Positions 29,188-37,917 of a stretch of 64,000 bases of DNA are shown in pieces. The first letter of the stretch is position 1, and the number at the start of each line of letters is the position of its first letter. The position numbers and the translations under genes are program-made. Source of the stretch: Oscillibacter sp. (lineage in GTDB: Bacteria > Bacillota > Clostridia > Oscillospirales > Oscillospiraceae); the NCBI GenBank assembly GCA_022795445.1, contig JAAWGR010000004.1:1-64000 (forward strand), read 5' to 3'. The notes below the pieces were generated by a model. The model ran no database searches, was not told the DNA's origin, and worked only from the letters and a program-made list of their open reading frames with translations.

Positions 29188-29338
29188 GCTCCTAAAATGA
29201 ATTGGTTTTGTCCAAAGACAAACCTATCTAAAAAGTATACCATAGACAAGCTGTAAATTCCAGTCATTTTCTCACTTTCCATGAAACCCCTGTGGGGAAG
29301 GCGCACAGCAGGGCAGGCTCATCCGCCCGCCCTGCTGT

Positions 29339-29713
29339 TCATATCTGTCCGTCCCGGCTAATAAAATCACAAATACGGCCAAATGTTTCGTCGCTCAAAT
29401 CGTGTTCCACTTTACATGCATCCACTGCCGCCTGTTCCGGCGACACACCGAGAAGCTCAAATAATTTTGTAATCATCTTATGGCGCCCATAAATCCGGCT
29501 GGCAATTTCCATACCGCTCTCGTTCAGCGTAATCGTGCCGTCTCCGGCCATGGCGATATACCCACTCTCCCGCAGCTTTTTCATCGCAATGCTCACGCTG
29601 GGTTTGGAGAAGCCCAGGCGGTTTACAATGTCAATGGAACGAACCTGACCGATTTGCTCCTGTAAAATCAGGATGGATTCCAGGTAATCCTCCGCGGATT
29701 CATGAATGACCAA
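29339..29713 (-). CDS. DtxR/MntR-family metal-dependent transcriptional regulator
   Basis: 'ESAEDYLESILILQEQIGQVRSIDIVNRLGFSKPSVSIAMKKLRESGYI'. Confidence 0.9.
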   Translation of the reverse strand: MVIHESAEDYLESILILQEQIGQVRSIDIVNRLGFSKPSVSIAMKKLRESGYIAMAGDGTITLNESGMEIASRIYGRHKMITKLFELLGVSPEQAAVDACKVEHDLSDETFGRICDFISRDGQI

Positions 29714-29869
29714 GGCTGCCGCCTCCTTCCGTTAAACGAGACCATCATACTAAATCTTGGGAGAAAAAGCAAGAATTTTTCATAAACATTTACAACTCTC
29801 TCACAATTCAGCGGGCATATTAAACTGGGAGACGACAAACTCCCGATTGATTTTGCAGGAGGAGCCATC

Positions 29870-30307
29870 ATGGACAAACTGAAATTAGGCTGTGCCGTCC
29901 TGACAGCTGGGAACAGCCGCCATAACCGGGATGACCGTCCCGAGGACCAGTGCAGGATCCTCCATGCACTGGCGGCAGTTCCGGCACGTATATTCGAGTC
30001 TGTAGTTGTTGTTACACCGTATCCGGAAATTATGCGGCGGGCCAGGGATTTCCGATTTGCCGCCCTGTGCAGCGCCGGACCGGAACAGGGCGTACGGCGG
30101 GCGGTCGTTTTAGGGCTGACTGGCCTGCGGGACTGTGACGGTGTGATGTTCCTCTCTGGCGGAGGGCTTGCACCTCAACCGGAGAATGTCGCCGCACTCG
30201 CGGAAATATGGCGGAACAGTCCGCAGGAGTTTCATGAACCAGAGGAAAACGGCCCTTGGCTCTTTCCCGCCTGGTTCTACCAGGAGCTTTTACAAGCAGT
30301 GCTTTAA
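29870..30307 (+). CDS. Degenerate MobA-like NTP-transferase fold protein
   Basis: 'CAVLTAGNSRHNRDDRPEDQCRILHALAAVPARIFESVVVVTPYPEIM...GVRRAVVLGLTGLRDCDGVMFLSGGGLAPQPENVAAL'. Confidence 0.5.
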   Translation: MDKLKLGCAVLTAGNSRHNRDDRPEDQCRILHALAAVPARIFESVVVVTPYPEIMRRARDFRFAALCSAGPEQGVRRAVVLGLTGLRDCDGVMFLSGGGLAPQPENVAALAEIWRNSPQEFHEPEENGPWLFPAWFYQELLQAVL

Positions 30308-30936
30308 CCAAGCGGAGGCAGCTCCCAGCCAATCGCCAAAGCCCCTTTGCGGACGGTAATGCAGACCTCCGGCTCTATAATGTGGTTGCTGACCCCAAGC
30401 GGAAAATCTGGGGTCAGCACTGCATCTTTCAAAGGGTACTGGAACCCAATTTCGTCGATCCCCTCCGCCTGGTCTCCCAAACAAAAAGCTGAAAACAGGC
30501 CCCACTCTACTTCACGGCGAATTGTAAAGGATTCGTTTTCAATGGCTGTCCAAACAAAATCGTCATCATACAAAAAGCCTCTAGCGTTGCGACGGCGGAT
30601 AAACAACAGCATTTGAAGGTTTGCAAGGGTATGATCCAGTCGTTTGCCGCCAGTGCCGCCATAAATATAAATGGTATCACATCTTTGTTCCAGAGCCATC
30701 CGAACAGCCGCTAATGCGTCCGTATCATCTTTTTCCACGGGAAGTCGAACAAGCGGAACTGTGCAATCTGTTGGAAAATGCATAGAATCGAAGTCACCAA
30801 CTAAAAGGTTCGGTGTAATGCCTGCTAGGAAACAAGCATGTTCTCCCGCGTCAGCGGCAATGATAATGTCGTCAGGGGCTGGATGTTCGCGGATACCATA
30901 GAAACTGCCAGCAGCAAAGATAAACGCACGTTTCAT
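30304..30936 (-). CDS. thiN: Thiamine pyrophosphokinase
   Basis: 'IIAADAGEHACFLAGITPNLLVGDFDSM', 'LPVEKDDTDALAAVRMAL', 'GGTGGKRLDHTLANLQML'. Confidence 0.9.
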   Translation of the reverse strand: MKRAFIFAAGSFYGIREHPAPDDIIIAADAGEHACFLAGITPNLLVGDFDSMHFPTDCTVPLVRLPVEKDDTDALAAVRMALEQRCDTIYIYGGTGGKRLDHTLANLQMLLFIRRRNARGFLYDDDFVWTAIENESFTIRREVEWGLFSAFCLGDQAEGIDEIGFQYPLKDAVLTPDFPLGVSNHIIEPEVCITVRKGALAIGWELPPLG

Positions 30937-31280
30937 GTAAACCTCCTATGTGATGTGATTTTCTTTCGAATTTCTTTTATTATACACGGTTCTGTCAAGT
31001 CAGAACTCCCAAAAGAACCATACATCGCCGACAGCCCACCGCAGCCACAACAGCAGCGATAGACGCGCAAATTCCCTCCAACCACCGCACCAGCGGCAGC
31101 AGAAGCAGCCGCAGAGTCAAGTCAGTGTGAACTCCTCATGTACAGAAGTACCATCTGACAGCAAGCGCGGTACCTAACAGCGCTCTTTTCTCTTTGGGCC
31201 GTTCAAATCTCCCAGCTATGGAATCGCTCAAAAGAAAGCTCCGCAGGACTTTGGTGGGAAGCGGCTGAGAAAAGTTTTCC

Positions 31281-31321
31281 TTGACAGGAAATCTTGTTCG
31301 ATGTATAATGAATATCGAACA
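31281..31321 (+). promoter_or_regulatory. Consensus promoter TTGACA-17-TATAAT overlapped by inverted repeat TGTTCGAT-N11-ATCGAACA
   Basis: -35 at 31281-31286, -10 at 31304-31309; repeat at 31295-31302 and 31314-31321. Confidence 0.75.
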
Positions 31322-31371
31322 CAAGAGCTATATAGCGTCGTGATTCTTCCGGCGGCTAGGAGGTTATTTCT

Positions 31372-31545
31372 ATGACAAATTGGACCCTCTTCTTCACTTT
31401 TACCGGCGTGGCCGTTGCTACTGCACAGCTCTTTCGTTTTATCGATTTTATCGAACGTCCGTCCAAATCCCATGTCGTTTTCCAACACAAGGCGCAGCTT
31501 TGGCCTGCGTTGAAAGAAAAATTATGGATGTTCTGGAAAAGCTGA
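31372..31545 (+). CDS. Small 57 aa protein overlapping the start of the radical SAM gene
   Basis: RBS AGGAGG before ATG; MTNWTLFFTFTGVAVATAQLFRFIDFIERPSKSHVVFQHKAQLWPALKEKLWMFWKS*. Confidence 0.5.
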   Translation: MTNWTLFFTFTGVAVATAQLFRFIDFIERPSKSHVVFQHKAQLWPALKEKLWMFWKS

Positions 31546-32798
31546 CAATCCTCACCGACGCCGCTAAATACGACGCTGCCTGCACCTCCAGCGGCGCACG
31601 GCGAAACGCTAAAAAAGGCGCCATCGGCAACACCTCCTCCGCTCCAGCAGGCTGCTGCCACTCCTTTTCCGCCGATGGGCGGTGCGTTACACTGCTGAAA
31701 GTTCTGCTAACAAATTGCTGTGTCTACGACTGCAAATACTGTGTTAACCGACGCAGCAACGACATGAAACGCACAGCTTTCACCCCGGAAGAGCTGGCTG
31801 ATCTCACCATAGGATTCTACCGTCGAAATTATATCGATGGCTTGTTCCTCTCCTCCGGCGTCTTCCGCAGCCCCGATTACACTACCGAACTTATGATCCG
31901 TACTCTTTCCCTTCTGCGGGAACAGTATCGCTTTAATGGGTATATTCACGCAAAAGCTATCCCCGGCACGTCGTCAGAACTGGTCGAGCAGCTGGGGTTT
32001 CTTGCAGACAGACTGAGCGTCAATATCGAACTTCCATCCGAATCCGGACTAAAAGCCCTTGCACCAAACAAAACCAAAGAGTCGATCTTGACTCCCATGC
32101 GACAGATTCAAAACCGGAATCGGCAGAGCCGGGAAGAATTGGTCAAGTACCGTCACGCGCCGCGCTTTGCGCCCGCCGGACAAAGCACCCAGCTCATTGT
32201 TGGGGCTACCGCTGATACCGACTTCCACATCCTCCGGCTGACCCAAGGGCTGTATGACCGTTATCAGCTCAAGCGCGTGTTCTACTCCGCCTATGTACCA
32301 GTCGTGGAACACGCCCTCCTCCCTGCCAAGAATGTCAAACCGCCTTTACTGCGGGAACACCGGCTTTACCAGGCCGACTGGCTTTTGCGGTTCTATGGCT
32401 TTCGGGCGGAAGAGTTGCTGGATGAAAACAACCAGGACTTCGACACCCGTGTCGACCCTAAATGCAGCTGGGCACTGGCACATTTGGACTTCTTTCCAGT
32501 AGAACTCAATACGGCCGATTATGAGACCCTTTTGAGAATTCCTGGCGTGGGTGTCACGTCCGCTAAACGGATCTTGTCTGCCCGGCGGTACGGTTCCCTC
32601 CGGACAGAACAGCTGCGAAAGTTGGGCGTCGTCATGAAACGGGCACAATACTTCCTCACTGCCTCCGGACGCATGGCAGACGGCTTACGCTTTACACCCG
32701 ACAGCCTCTTGCGGGGGCTGATCGCTGCCGAACAACCACTTTTGCCAGAACCGGAAATAGTACAGCTCTCCTTGTTTGATCAAGCAGGCGTAGGCTGA
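31524..32798 (+). CDS. Putative DNA modification/repair radical SAM protein (UDG-linked, TIGR03916-like)
   Basis: 'CxxxCxxC' in TNCCVYDCKYCVNR; C-terminal helix-hairpin-helix 'LLRIPGVGVTSAKRILSARRYG'. Confidence 0.85.
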   Translation: MDVLEKLTILTDAAKYDAACTSSGARRNAKKGAIGNTSSAPAGCCHSFSADGRCVTLLKVLLTNCCVYDCKYCVNRRSNDMKRTAFTPEELADLTIGFYRRNYIDGLFLSSGVFRSPDYTTELMIRTLSLLREQYRFNGYIHAKAIPGTSSELVEQLGFLADRLSVNIELPSESGLKALAPNKTKESILTPMRQIQNRNRQSREELVKYRHAPRFAPAGQSTQLIVGATADTDFHILRLTQGLYDRYQLKRVFYSAYVPVVEHALLPAKNVKPPLLREHRLYQADWLLRFYGFRAEELLDENNQDFDTRVDPKCSWALAHLDFFPVELNTADYETLLRIPGVGVTSAKRILSARRYGSLRTEQLRKLGVVMKRAQYFLTASGRMADGLRFTPDSLLRGLIAAEQPLLPEPEIVQLSLFDQAGVG

Positions 32799-32820
32799 CC
32801 CTTTCGCTTGGAGGTTTTTT

Positions 32821-33675
32821 ATGGAAGTCATCTATTATTATGACAGCAGTTTCGAGGGATTCCTCTGCTGTATTTTCGACAGCTACCTATGTAAAGAAAT
32901 CCCCGCCGCAATCCAATGCGGTGGGGACGCTGTGTTGTCCTTATTCAGTTCCCGTACCGTCCAGACCGACCGCAGCCACGCCGCCCGCGTCCTGCGAAAG
33001 GTTTCGCTTATCGCGCCAGAAGCCGGTACCCTCCTTTGGCACGGCTTCCTCTCCTGCCTGCCAGAGAAAGAAATGCACCTCTATCGCTTTGTGGCAAAGC
33101 TTCTGCGGGAAGGGCCTGGGTTTCTGCGCGACCGCTCCAACGAAACACTATTCCCTATCGCCAGAGCTGTGCAGCACCTGCGCGAAGAAGCACATCTGCT
33201 CAAAGGCTTTGTTCGCTTCTCCGATCTGGGCGGCGTGCTGGGCGGCGAGATCGAACCTAAAAACCGTGTCCTGCCTCTTCTTCGCAGCCACTTCTGCGCA
33301 CGGTGCCATAACGAACGGTTTTTTCTCTATGACCGAACCAACAAAGAAGCGCTCTTTTATGCCAATGGAAAGGCCGTCATCCAGCCTTTGGACTATTTCC
33401 AAATGGCCCCGCCTGACGAAACCGAAGCCCGCTTTCGCATCCTCTGGAAACGCTTTTATGATACAATTGCCATCAAGGAGCGATACAACCCCCGCTGCCG
33501 TATGACCCATATGCCAAAACGTTACTGGAACACTATGACCGAGTTCCAGTGCGAGGACTATTTTAAGGCACAAACGCCTCCCGCAAACGCTGCAATCCCC
33601 GGCGCTCCAGCCGTGAGACCTGCACCTGCGACACCCCTAGAATCCGGGCTGTCTGCTCCTGCGTCAACCCCTTGA
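32821..33675 (+). CDS. DNA metabolism protein linked to radical SAM/UDG (TIGR03915/DUF4130-like)
   Basis: 'VIYYYDSSFEGFLCCIFDSYLCKEIP', 'HFCARCHNERFFLYDRTNKEALFY', 'MPKRYWNTMTEF'; immediately follows its known partner. Confidence 0.85.
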   Translation: MEVIYYYDSSFEGFLCCIFDSYLCKEIPAAIQCGGDAVLSLFSSRTVQTDRSHAARVLRKVSLIAPEAGTLLWHGFLSCLPEKEMHLYRFVAKLLREGPGFLRDRSNETLFPIARAVQHLREEAHLLKGFVRFSDLGGVLGGEIEPKNRVLPLLRSHFCARCHNERFFLYDRTNKEALFYANGKAVIQPLDYFQMAPPDETEARFRILWKRFYDTIAIKERYNPRCRMTHMPKRYWNTMTEFQCEDYFKAQTPPANAAIPGAPAVRPAPATPLESGLSAPASTP

Positions 33676-34267
33676 AATACCGCAGGAGCACCGTCATGCG
33701 CTCTTTTTCCGGCAGCTTGTCAATGGCTTCCCGCAGGGCGATACGCTCTACAAGACTTTCCTCCGGCGCGTCCGTGCCAAGAACGCCCTCTAGCGTCAAA
33801 CCGTCCGCCGTTTCCTGCTGTAAGGATTCCGGTGCATCCGTTGCCAGGTCCGTCTGGGCAATTTCCTCCGGCGTCAGGCCTGTGGCCTCCGACAACTCCG
33901 ACAAGGCTGGCTCTCGGCCTAATGTGTGGCGCAGACGCTCTCGGGCACTATACAGCATTTGTGCCTGCTCGCGGATACTGCGGCCTACCTTCAACGCCCC
34001 GTCATCTCGGAGGAAACGCCGAATCTCTCCCGCAATCTTCGGCACAGCGTAGGTCGAAAAACATGTGCCGTAATCAAAGTCAAAGCCCTGCACCGCCTTC
34101 AGAAAACCTAAACAGCCCAGTTGGTACAAATCGTCCGGCTCTACCCCCCGGCCATAGTAACGGCGTACAACACTCCAAATCAGGCCGTTGTTCTCAATCA
34201 CGGCCTGTTCGCACGCATCCCGGTCCCCTTGCTGCGCCGCCCGGAGCAGCTCCAATGTGGCGCTCAT
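33563..34267 (-). CDS. spoIIAC: RNA polymerase sporulation sigma factor SigF
   Basis: Sigma regions 'DDLYQLGCLGFLKAVQGFDFDYGTCFSTYAVPKIAGEIRRFLRDDG', C-term 'TQEQTARILGVSQVQVSRLERRGLQRL'; follows spoIIAB. Confidence 0.9.
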   Translation of the reverse strand: MSATLELLRAAQQGDRDACEQAVIENNGLIWSVVRRYYGRGVEPDDLYQLGCLGFLKAVQGFDFDYGTCFSTYAVPKIAGEIRRFLRDDGALKVGRSIREQAQMLYSARERLRHTLGREPALSELSEATGLTPEEIAQTDLATDAPESLQQETADGLTLEGVLGTDAPEESLVERIALREAIDKLPEKERMTVLLRYFKGLTQEQTARILGVSQVQVSRLERRGLQRLREAFVP

Positions 34268-34713
34268 TTCGGCGCTTTTATACGGGACGCCAGCTTCTTT
34301 TTCATCACAACCGTCGTCCCTCTGCCAACCGCTGAGCGAACCACCACTTTGTCCATAAAACTTTCCATGATCGTAAAGCCCATACCGCTCCGCTCCTCGC
34401 CGCCGGTGGTATACATCGGCTGCCGGGCCTTGTCAATATCCGGAATGCCCCGACCATAGTCCCTGATGGTCAGTTCTAAAACATTGTCTGGACATATCCG
34501 GATTTTTAGCTGCACCTTTCCAATATTGTCCGGATAAGCATGGACAATTGCATTCGTAACCGCCTCGCTGACTGCGGTTTTAACATCCTCCAGCTCATTG
34601 AGCGTCGGGTCCATCTGAGCGGCGAAACAGGCCGCAGCAGACCGCACAAAGCCTTCGTTCCGGCTGTGGCTGGGGAACTCCATCGCCACCTCGTTTATTG
34701 CCCTGGTTTTCAT
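34264..34713 (-). CDS. spoIIAB: Anti-sigma F factor SpoIIAB
   Basis: 'DVKTAVSEAVTNAIVHAYPDN', 'IRDYGRGIPDIDKARQPMYTTGGEERSGMGFTIMESFMD'. Confidence 0.95.
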   Translation of the reverse strand: MKTRAINEVAMEFPSHSRNEGFVRSAAACFAAQMDPTLNELEDVKTAVSEAVTNAIVHAYPDNIGKVQLKIRICPDNVLELTIRDYGRGIPDIDKARQPMYTTGGEERSGMGFTIMESFMDKVVVRSAVGRGTTVVMKKKLASRIKAPK

Positions 34714-34726
34714 TATGTAAACCTCC

Positions 34727-35032
34727 TTATTTGATCGTCACTAGCCGGCTGACACCGGCTGCGTCCAGGACACGCTTGGCCTGGGGCGGGATGTTCCGCA
34801 CTAGAAGGCTGCCGTCCAAAAGCTGCATTCGCTGCTGCGCCCGCAAAATCAAGGCAATACCCGAGCTGTCCATGAAGGTCACGCCTTCCATATCTAACAC
34901 CAGCTTCCGCGGCAGAGCCGCGTCCAAAGCCATTTCCAGCTCCCGGAGAGCACTGCGGGCACCATGATGGTCCAATTCTCCACGGAGTTCCAGGAGCAGG
35001 TTCCGGTCTGCACTTTTTGCCAGAATTTCCAT
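34727..35032 (-). CDS. spoIIAA: Anti-sigma F factor antagonist SpoIIAA
   Basis: STAS 'LVLDMEGVTFMDSSGIALILRAQQRM'; start at MEILAKSADR. Confidence 0.92.
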   Translation of the reverse strand: MEILAKSADRNLLLELRGELDHHGARSALRELEMALDAALPRKLVLDMEGVTFMDSSGIALILRAQQRMQLLDGSLLVRNIPPQAKRVLDAAGVSRLVTIK

Positions 35033-35322
35033 ATGTCTCCCCCTCTTTTCCAGATGACGGCCTCTCTGCCAGGCTTGTCCGAGAGCGTACGCCCCGGTTT
35101 CCACTTTCTTGTATCATACCATTTTCCGCTAAGGTTTTCTGTCGAATTTTTAGCCGCTTCCTATATTTTTCACAAAAAAACCGACGCAGATTTTACTATT
35201 CTTTTTCCCTATTTGCAGTAGTTTTTATTTTTCCATTTGCAAACGATCAAAAATATGATACAATACCTTTCGCAGAATGTCGGTTTGAGGCAATTTCTTT
35301 GGGGAAAAACGGAGGTTATAAT

Positions 35323-36345
35323 ATGGAAAAAGTCAGATTGGGCCGCTCGGAACTGTTGGTTACCAAAACCGCATTTGGTGCGCTGCCTATCCAGCGTATC
35401 TCGAAAGAAGACGCGGCGCGTTTGGTTCGCCGTGCATATGAAGCAGGCATCAACTATTTTGATACCGCAAACTCATATACAGACAGTGAAGAGAAGCTGG
35501 GTTATGCATTTGAAGGTATCCGGCAAAATGTGGTGATTTCTACAAAAAGCGCCGGCACAGACCGGAAAACTGTACAGGCACATATTGAGAATAGCCTGCG
35601 GATGCTGAAGACCGATTATATCGATTTATTGCAGTTCCATAACCCAGAAAAAATGCCGGATATCAACGATCCAGAAGGGCCGTTTGCCGCTGCTCTTGCG
35701 ATGAAACAGAAAGGTTATGTGCGCCACATCGGCATTACAAACCATCGTTTAAATGTAGCAAAAGAGGCCATTGCATCCGGAAATTTTGAGACATTACAGT
35801 TTCCATTTTGCTATCTTGCGACGGAAAAAGACATCGAATTAGTAGAAGCATGCAAGGCGGCAGATATGGGTTTTATCGCAATGAAGGGACTTTCCGGCGG
35901 TATTTTAAATAATGCAGCGGCATGTTATGCGTTTATGCAGAAGTACGAAAATGTGGTGCCAATTTGGGGAATCCAGCGCGAGGAAGAGTTAGAGCAATGG
36001 CTGGAACTGACAGAAAAAAAGGTAACGATGACGCCAGAGCTTCAGGCGGTGATTGACGCGGACCGGAAAGAATTGTCGGGTACATTTTGCAGAGGCTGCG
36101 GATATTGTTTACCATGTGCGGCGAACATTGATATTCCGATGTCGGCACGTATGACACCGCTGATGAATCGCTCGCCGTATGAACCATATTTGAGCGATGA
36201 GTGGTATGAGAAGATGCATCGTATTGAGAATTGTGTGCATTGCAATGCGTGCAGGAGCCGCTGTCCATATGGCTTGGATACGCCTGCACTTTTGGCAGAA
36301 ATGCTGAAAGATTATGATGCATTTTACGCAGAACATCATAAGTAA
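35323..36345 (+). CDS. Aldo/keto reductase with C-terminal 4Fe-4S motifs
   Basis: 'YEAGINYFDTANSYTDSEEKLGYAF'; 'CRGCGYCLPC' and 'CVHCNACRSRCPYG'. Confidence 0.9.
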   Translation: MEKVRLGRSELLVTKTAFGALPIQRISKEDAARLVRRAYEAGINYFDTANSYTDSEEKLGYAFEGIRQNVVISTKSAGTDRKTVQAHIENSLRMLKTDYIDLLQFHNPEKMPDINDPEGPFAAALAMKQKGYVRHIGITNHRLNVAKEAIASGNFETLQFPFCYLATEKDIELVEACKAADMGFIAMKGLSGGILNNAAACYAFMQKYENVVPIWGIQREEELEQWLELTEKKVTMTPELQAVIDADRKELSGTFCRGCGYCLPCAANIDIPMSARMTPLMNRSPYEPYLSDEWYEKMHRIENCVHCNACRSRCPYGLDTPALLAEMLKDYDAFYAEHHK

Positions 36346-36405
36346 TTTGACCAGATAACTACACAAAGTAACTATTTAGCAAGGCTTTTTCGCTGATAAA
36401 ATACA

Positions 36406-36445
36406 AGAGCGTATTCAGGATACTGCACCTGAATACGCTCTTTTT
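36406..36445. terminator. Intrinsic terminator
   Basis: AGAGCGTATTCAGG-ATACTGCA-CCTGAATACGCTCT-TTTT. Confidence 0.85.
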
Positions 36446-36527
36446 CCTCGGGGAGAAAATTGGACAAATCCGCCAGCTATAAAATAGCCAAATGGAACGC
36501 TCTGTACGGTCGGACTCGTCCATTGTA

Positions 36528-37127
36528 TTATGGGATCACCTCAATTCCGAGGATTGTGGCCACCACAGCAGCTTGGGAGCTGTGAATTTTCGCGCCCCGC
36601 AGCTCTTTGCAGGTTTCCGAAAGGGTAATTTTATCGAGGATACAGTCCGATAAATCAATGCCTTTCAGCTCCGATTTGAAGAAATCAACATGCGTAAAAT
36701 TCACTTTTTTAAGCTCCATTTTCAAAAAGCGGTTTTCTTGAAAAGTCGTTTCTGTAAAATCAGTTTCCTCAATTTTATTGCGCTCCCAAACGCAATTTGT
36801 AAAATTTGCATAGCGCAGAAGCGCGTTATTTATAATACTGTCTTTAAAACGGCTTCTGCGAAAATCGCTGCCGTCTCCTTTGCTGCCAGTCCATTCGGAA
36901 TCCTTCCAAAAGCTCCGTTGAAACCGGCAGTTTATAAACGCGCAATCTTTAAAAATACATTCGTAAAACGCTGTTTCACTGAAATCACAGTCTGAAAAAA
37001 TACACTTATCAAAATCCGCTTTCTTAAAAGTTATCTCGCTCAGATCTAAGCCCTCCACGCTCTCGCGCTCGAACCTTTTAAGCGTTAAAAAGGCTTCTTC
37101 TTTGGCTTCAGCCAGAGCGTCTCTCAT
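36528..37127 (-). CDS. Pentapeptide-repeat protein, Qnr-like
   Basis: Start MRDALAEAKEE; 'ADFDKCIFSDCDFSETAFYECIFKDCAFINCRF...'; C-term 'LRGAKIHSSQAAVVATILGIEVI'. Confidence 0.85.
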   Translation of the reverse strand: MRDALAEAKEEAFLTLKRFERESVEGLDLSEITFKKADFDKCIFSDCDFSETAFYECIFKDCAFINCRFQRSFWKDSEWTGSKGDGSDFRRSRFKDSIINNALLRYANFTNCVWERNKIEETDFTETTFQENRFLKMELKKVNFTHVDFFKSELKGIDLSDCILDKITLSETCKELRGAKIHSSQAAVVATILGIEVIP

Positions 37128-37894
37128 GCCCGAAATGTATCTACCATCTGTCGATACGCGTCGATCAGCGCAACCGTATCCACGCCCATCGTCATGCTGT
37201 CGAATCCCTGGCTTGCCCGTCTCTTCGCTTCTTCTGCACTGTTGCAATATATAAACGCCATTTTGTGATTTTTCTTGCAGGCACTTTGCACACGTTCTAA
37301 CGCACTGCACATCCGTTCACTGTCAAACTCCAGCGGGCAGCCCAGTGCAATCGACAGGTCAAACGGTCCCACAAAAATACCATCTACACCTTCCATGGCA
37401 GCGATTTCTTCAATGTGCTCCAAACAACCTACCGTCTCGCACTGCGGTATCAACAGCGTCTCCCGGTTGCACTGCGCAAAATATGCCTCCGTCCCTTGCA
37501 GCGATACTTCGTCATAACCCCAGCCGCCGTCTCTGGTGGGGCAAAAGCCGCGGTTCCCTACCGGCTGGAATTTCGCAAATTTTACCAACTTCTGCACTTG
37601 CTCCACCGTCTCAACCGCGGGGATAATCAGGCCCTTTGCACCGTAATCCAGCGCCTGCAAAACAACGCTTCTCGTAATCTCATTGATCCGGACAAGCGGT
37701 GTCAAACCCGCCGCGTCAGCTGCCGTGATGGAGGCCGAAACCACACCCGGATACGCCATGCAATGCTCTGTGTCAATCAGCACATAATCCAGCCCTGTGC
37801 GTCCTAAACATTCCACCACTTGCGCACTGTTTAACTGCGCAAATGTGCCGATTGACGGCTCGCCTTTTTCAAATTTCTCCAATAACTTATTCAT
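37124..37894 (-). CDS. HpcH/HpaI aldolase/citrate lyase family protein
   Basis: 'GLDYVLIDTEHCMAYPGVV', 'DGIFVGPFDLSIALG'. Confidence 0.9.
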   Translation of the reverse strand: MNKLLEKFEKGEPSIGTFAQLNSAQVVECLGRTGLDYVLIDTEHCMAYPGVVSASITAADAAGLTPLVRINEITRSVVLQALDYGAKGLIIPAVETVEQVQKLVKFAKFQPVGNRGFCPTRDGGWGYDEVSLQGTEAYFAQCNRETLLIPQCETVGCLEHIEEIAAMEGVDGIFVGPFDLSIALGCPLEFDSERMCSALERVQSACKKNHKMAFIYCNSAEEAKRRASQGFDSMTMGVDTVALIDAYRQMVDTFRA

Positions 37895-37917
37895 CTTTCT
37901 GCACTCCTTACTTTTTC

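Noticed and set aside
30937-31280. TPP riboswitch upstream of thiN
   Set aside because: No recognisable CTGAGA...ACCTGATC-like TPP core in the leader region.
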